From positions 3,162,001 through 3,226,000 of the forward strand of contig OY992835.1 of the NCBI GenBank assembly GCA_963921425.1: a stretch of DNA of 64,000 nt. Direction: 5' to 3'. Positions 60,999-64,000 of the stretch are shown piece after piece. This DNA comes from Dryas octopetala. Its lineage: Eukaryota; Streptophyta; Magnoliopsida; Rosales; Rosaceae. Numbering within the stretch: position 1 is the first letter of the stretch; the number at the start of each line of letters is the position of its first letter. The translations under genes and the position numbers were made by a program. The notes below the pieces were generated by a model. The model had not been told where the DNA came from. It was given only the letters and a program-made list of their open reading frames with translations, and searched no databases.

Positions 60999-62614
60999 CA
61001 CTACTACAAAAAACGTAATAGACATCGGTCAATAGACAAAGTTTTGTATTTTTGCCGTTATCTTAATTTACGACACAACGGTTTTTAACAAACCGTTATA
61101 TTAATGTATATTATCCCATGATATTTGGTTTGATAATTTTTCCTAACAATTAACAGACAATAGTTTTAGGGAATACCGTTGTGTTGGGCGAGTTTCACAA
61201 AAATATAAAATTTTGCGGGTCTTTGTATTTGACAAGCGCATGACTGCGTTAATGAAATATATCGCACGCCTTAGGTCTTTTTGGGTCAAAGCCCTCTGAC
61301 TTCACCTTTCAGAAACTCACACACACTTAGCCCACAACTTAGTCCTCATTGATCAATTGATCTTCCCTCCTCAACTCAGTCCTCTGGCTTCATTGATCGA
61401 TCTTCCCTCTCGCGCATCAATCTCCGTCCTCATCGTGCGTCAATCTCCATCTTCGACGTCGTCCCGTGCTCTCCATCTGCACGTCTCTTGACGTCACCGA
61501 CCTCCATCTCCGTCCTCATCGTCTCCGCCCATTCCTCATCGCCCGACCATCTCTGCACTCCCCTGAATCATCTTCGCTCATCTTTGCACTCCGGTTCAGG
61601 TACAGTTGGGTTAGGGTTTGATTTTGGGGGATTTTTTCCTCATTATATTTTGTTCTTTCTTTTTTTGTGCATTTCTGATTTTTGTTCTTTGAGGTTCTTC
61701 TAAACCTTTTTGTTTTGTGTTTTTGCTCAAGGTGAAGTTCATATTGGTGATATTGTTGAGCTTGGGGAAAGAAAATAGCTAGGCTGCTGATTGGATTGGA
61801 AAGGTGAGTTCATCAGGCCCTTTTTTTTTTTTTTTTTTGGTTTTGGCATCTTGTTTTCTTCTGTTTTGATGGCAGGGATTTTATTTGTAGACTATTGAAA
61901 GGATTATGTTGATTTCTTGATGCTATTGATTAACTTTTGTTACTCATTATAATGAATGTTTGATATTGATGAGAAAAATAGTTATGAGTAGGTAATTGTG
62001 TATTGAAGTGGAAAGTTGCTACCCCTCCCCTACCCTATAGAAATCATATAAGTTCATTCACTCCATTGTGTTTGCTTTATTTCAATTGAGGAAATTACTA
62101 AGACTGAACTAGGTGTATAATTTTTAAGATGCATTGTGGTAGCTTGAAATACCTAATTTAGATCAGCCTGCAGGTTAGTGTTCATTTCCTCTCTCTCACC
62201 TGCTCTGTCTCTCTTATTCTTGTTCTGGTTTTGGGTGAAGTTATTGTGGCTTGATAAAAATTTGGGGTCTTTTTCTGGGTTTAGTTAATATTCATGGGTT
62301 GTGTTAAATTCTCTGGTTTGTGATTGATTTTACTGATATGGAGTTTATTGGGTTTACTGGGTTTTACTGATATGGGGTTTGTTTATTGATTTTGTAAATT
62401 ATATGGGTTTATTGATATGGGTTTATTGAAATGTGCTTATTTATTTTGGTTGATCTTTATTGATTTTGTTTACTGATATGGGTTTATTGATTTTGTTTAC
62501 TGATATGGGGTTTGTTTATTGATTTGGTTTTAGTTGAATAGTATTTTGGTTGTTCAAAATGTTGTTTCTTTTTGTTTAGTCTTGGTTGCTCAGCTTCATA
62601 TTGTCAAAAAACTG

Positions 62615-62835
62615 AGTTTGCCACTGGAAGTCCGATCCTCAAAGGAGAGGTCCGGACCTCTAGCCTAGGTCTCAAACACCAATCTTACTGGAGGTTTGGT
62701 CCTCAAGGGTGAGGTCCGGACCTCAAGCTTAGGTTTCAAATATCAATCTTACTGGAGGTCTGGTCCTCAAGAGTGAGGTCCGGACCTCAAGCCTAGGTTT
62801 CAAATACCAATCTTACTAGGTTTCAAACACCAATC
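62615..62835. repeat. ~70-bp tandem repeats in the CACTA leader
   Basis: Three units with GAGGTCCGGACCTC (a palindrome) followed by TAGGTTTCAAA and CCAATCTTACT, plus a short fourth partial unit. Confidence 0.82.
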
Positions 62836-62986
62836 TTACTAAGACCAGTTAGTTTTCAATTGCATGCCCATGTTCAATGGTATAGTGGTTGTGTTTAGTT
62901 TGTCTTTATATTTGTTTTGTTTCACTAGATTCAATATTTGGTATGATTTTATAAATGACATGCATGTTTGTATGGACAAGTCAAAG

Positions 62987-64000
62987 ATGGACAAGTCATG
63001 GATGTATGCGGATAGAAGATCAAGGGCATATGAGTTAGGGATTTAAGAATTCTTCAAGTTTGCATTACAGCATGCTAGAAACCCAAACCTCATTCATTGT
63101 CCTTGCCAAAAATGTGGAAATATGAGACAATTTGGGATTGGAGTTATAAGGGATCATCTATATTTTAAAGGGGTTGACCAAAGTTACCAAAATTGGATAT
63201 GGCACGAAGAAGTTTCTAGTACATTTGCGAATGCAGCTAGAAGTGTGGAGGAACAAGAAGATAATTTTGTCTCCGAAACAGTGGATATGGGAGATAATGA
63301 AGAGGAAGAATTTTCAAATGATTCTAACGATTTCATTAATTTGTTTGGGGATGGCGATGAACCTTTGTATCCTAGTTGTGATAAATTCACCAAGTTGGGA
63401 GCACTGGTAAGATTGTACAATTTGAAAGCGAAGCATGGATTGAGTGATGCAAGTTTCACTGACTACTTGATTGCCTTTGGAGATTTTCTTCCATCAGGTA
63501 ATAACATACCCACATCTATGTACGAGGCAAAGAAGATTTTGTGTGCTTTAGGGATGGACTATGAGGAAATACATGCATGCCCTAATGACTGCATCTTGTA
63601 TAGAAATGAGTATGCAGATGAGATTAATTGCCCTAACTATAGTGTGTCAAGGTGGAAGTTAAGTAGGTATTAAACTGTTAAGGAGGGGGTGCCTGCGAAG
63701 GTGTTGTGGTACTTTCCCATTATCCCAAGGTTTAAAAAGATGTTTCAGTCTAGTAAAACATTTGAGAGTTTGACTTGGCATTTTGATAAAAGAGTGAAAG
63801 ATGGTAAGATGCGGCATCCTGCAGATTCTCCATCTTGGAAGTTAGTGGACTATAAGTGGCCTGAATTTGCTGAAGATCCTAGAAACCTTAGGCTCGCACC
63901 TGCATCTGACGGTTTCAATCCCCATAGTTCTTTAAGCAGTAGATACAGTTGCTGGCCAGTTCTACTTGTCACTTATAACCTTCCACCATGGTTGTGTATG
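62987..64000 (+). pseudogene. TNP2-type CACTA transposase, broken by two TAA codons, 3' end outside
   Basis: The start MDKSWMYADRRSRAYELG and the HCPCQKCGN motif define the transposase-associated zinc domain. In the same frame follow DHLYFKGVDQSYQNWIWHEE, an acidic stretch, LYPSCDKFTKLGALVRLYNL, the TNP2 motifs SMYEAKKILCALGMDYEEIH, ACPNDCILYRNEY, CPNYSVSRWK, WHFDKRVKDGKMRHPADSP, RLAPASDGFNPHSSLSSRYS and YNLPPWLCM at the window edge. In-frame TAA codons at 63044-63046 and 63671-63673 are the only breaks in ~1 kb; frame is otherwise kept. Acts on CACTA termini. Either a young pseudogene or, less likely, retained small-intron effects. Confidence 0.88.

Larger units (their letters stand above)
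60999..64000 (+). mobile_element. CACTA (En/Spm) element, 5' part, runs off the window
   Basis: The terminus CACTACTACAAAAAACG at 60999 is canonical for plant CACTA elements. ACGGTTTTTAACAAACCGTT-type subterminal inverted words follow (61078-61105), then a leader region with TC-rich sequence (61300-61600) and T-runs, a tandem array (62615-62835) and the transposase coding region. The right end is outside. Confidence 0.85.

Overview
This is plant nuclear DNA, most likely from a eudicot. Only two loci look like intact host genes, both intronless: a DUF4220/DUF594 membrane protein (10372-12510, minus) and a two-module amaranthin-type lectin fused to an aerolysin-like domain (42042-43520, plus). 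The rest is AT-rich, and most of what I can identify is transposable elements: LTR retrotransposons with tRNA-Met primer-binding sites, hAT and CACTA elements, short TIR elements, tandem repeats and decayed gene fragments. No rRNA, tRNA or CRISPR was seen. The species cannot be named from the sequence.

Layout. 1-4422 is a minus-strand non-autonomous LTR element without gag or pol, nested in an older LTR of the same TGTAACGACCC superfamily (4423-7279). That LTR sits in an inverted partial copy of the 2.5-kb repeat found later (7280-7752). 7753-10371 holds a probable 0.95-kb solo LTR and old repeats. After the DUF4220 gene, 13440-21100 is a composite: Copia-like gag remnants on the left and a Copia RNase H end plus LTR on the right. 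Between them lie an apparently intronless XendoU endoribonuclease pseudogene, a CDC48 fragment and a hAT element that itself hosts a 3.35-kb solo LTR. 21582-33885 is a four-fold tandem repeat of a ~2.5-kb unit whose right edge is the first 39 bp of a CACTA element; unit 3 carries a 2.3-kb hAT-like insertion. 33847-35570 is the intact side of that CACTA element.

35570-41000 contains old repeats, a 141-bp array, a 171-bp array and an LTR-type end. The lectin gene follows. 43625-46700 has a possible Helitron 3' terminus followed by fragments of an ABCB transporter, an ABCC transporter and perhaps a GDSL lipase. 47947-53400 is a complete Ty3/gypsy chromovirus with two indistinguishable 223-bp LTRs, a GTGAG target-site duplication and one open polyprotein frame: the youngest feature here. 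54033-56961 is a hAT-like element sharing a gene-like segment with the hAT in repeat unit 3. 57614-60076 is a decayed Copia gag-integrase fragment lacking reverse transcriptase. 60999 to the window end is the 5' part of a CACTA element with a TNP2-type transposase broken by two in-frame stops.

The window records repeated nesting: CACTA insertion, then tandem amplification, then hAT insertion in one unit; and hAT insertion into a composite retro-locus, then LTR insertion and LTR-LTR recombination inside that hAT. The two host genes appear functionally independent of each other.
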